Of a stretch of DNA of 35,855 nucleotides, positions 35,225-35,855 are shown in pieces. The stretch lies in contig JAJRSW010000019.1 of NCBI GenBank assembly GCA_024278595.1, positions 1 to 35,855 on the forward strand, given 5' to 3'. Under the pieces are notes generated by a model. The model saw only the letters and a program-made list of their open reading frames with translations, ran no database searches and was not told the DNA's origin. The DNA comes from Fidelibacterota bacterium (GTDB lineage: Bacteria; Fidelibacterota; UBA8477; JABMPR01). Both the position numbers and the translations under genes were made by a program. How positions within the stretch are numbered: position 1 is the stretch's first letter; each line of letters begins with the position of its first letter.

Positions 35225-35855
35225 ATGAAATTAATCAGTATTAAATTTATTTGCAGCCTGTTGGGCCTCCTGTTTACCAGCAGTCTTTTCGCCGCTCTGG
35301 ATGAAGAAAAACCCTGTGGTCATGCTCATCAGCCAGGCCTTCTGCGTGACATGGAACCTACATCAGAACAACAGAAGATCGATATCCGCTACTATTCGCT
35401 GGATCTTGATCTGGATCTTGCCAGCACCTCCATCACCAATGAATTCCTGGTGGAGCTGATTGTTGTGGATACCAGCCTGGAGGTCATCGAGCTGGATTAT
35501 TCCACAGATAATTCAGGCGTGGGGAATATCACAGTCACCAATGTGCTGCTGGATGGAGATTCAGTCTTCTTTTACCATAGCAGCAATCTGTTACAGATCC
35601 CGCTATTGGAAAGCGCCGAGGCTGGTCAGCGTATTTCGGTTCGGATCTTTTCCGAATCCGGTCCGGCTGCGAATCATGACGACCAAGGCTTTAACTGGGA
35701 CTATGAAAATGGTCAGCGAGCTATCTGGACCAACTCTCAGCCTTATGATGCCGTGGATTGGTGGCCCTCGGTGGATTATCCCCGGGACAAGGCCGATTCA
35801 GTGGATATTGTAGTGACCATTGCTGACTACATGATTGTTGCCTCTAACGGTCGTC
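35225..35855 (+). CDS. Exported M1-family metallopeptidase-like protein, 5' part
   Basis: The first 210 residues of a gene that runs out of the window are present. A signal peptide (FICSLLGLLFTSSLFA) leads into a domain with the pattern of the N-terminal beta-saddle of M1 aminopeptidases: IDIRYYSLDLDLDL near residue 61, then FNWDYENGQRAIWTNSQPYD and DWWPSVDYPRDKADSVDIVV near 160-195. In M1 enzymes such a W-P-x-D-x-P-x-D-K segment precedes the substrate pocket. The zinc motif HExxH would lie further downstream and is not seen. It starts two bases after the AlkD-like gene. The assignment is by pattern and not proven without the catalytic half. Confidence 0.8.
   Translation, partial: MKLISIKFICSLLGLLFTSSLFAALDEEKPCGHAHQPGLLRDMEPTSEQQKIDIRYYSLDLDLDLASTSITNEFLVELIVVDTSLEVIELDYSTDNSGVGNITVTNVLLDGDSVFFYHSSNLLQIPLLESAEAGQRISVRIFSESGPAANHDDQGFNWDYENGQRAIWTNSQPYDAVDWWPSVDYPRDKADSVDIVVTIADYMIVASNGR

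Overview
The window carries genes of a Gram-negative, diderm bacterium. It has a large LptD-type LPS-assembly protein, lipoproteins with lipoboxes, a MotA/MotB stator pair and a signal-peptide-bearing outer-membrane-type barrel protein. The gene mix (large LptD, a DUF4954-type beta-helix protein next to nagB, a DciA-like DUF721 gene between recF and gyrB) suggests the FCB side of the tree (Marinimicrobia, Calditrichota or similar). That placement is inference; no rRNA marker is present. No tRNA, rRNA, CRISPR array or phage module was seen.

Layout. (1) 1-5189, plus strand: 3' part of rarA, lptD, then upp. (2) 5206-13963, minus strand: an eight-gene operon with a candidate promoter near 13963 and a terminator near 5215. 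In transcription order it encodes an FxLYD-like lipoprotein, a CpoB-like TPR lipoprotein, a second exported TPR protein, an outer-membrane barrel with C-terminal TPRs, MotA, MotB, a reduced FliF-like protein and a FliG-like protein. No other flagellar gene is in the window. This is the best candidate for an undescribed system: a proton- or sodium-driven motor with a FliF/FliG-type rotor coupled to envelope and outer-membrane parts instead of a flagellum. (3) 14128-15956, minus: Nudix hydrolase, methyltransferase, ssb. (4) 16093-25335, minus: dnaN, recF, DUF721/dciA, gyrB, gyrA, yggS, a doubtful small ORF, divIVA-like, and a short PNP-like protein. dnaA is not next to dnaN.

(5) 25336-27119: a gene-poor stretch with one copy of a MITE-like element and a 5'-truncated TolC-family remnant. 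(6) 27120-33407, minus: pta, ackA, acyl carrier protein, a GntR/HutC regulator, a DUF4954-type protein and nagB, closed by a strong terminator. The promoter ahead of pta has a perfect HutC-type palindrome inside its spacer, so the regulator probably controls its own operon. This would link amino-sugar breakdown to acetate/acetyl-CoA exchange. (7) 33570-35855, plus: a HAD-IB phosphatase, a second copy of the MITE-like element inserted exactly at its stop codon, an AlkD-like DNA glycosylase, and the start of an exported M1-family peptidase.

The two MITE-like copies share 18-bp terminal inverted repeats and each has its own 6-bp target-site duplication, so they look like genuinely mobilised elements. 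All family assignments come from motif recognition by eye, without database searches.
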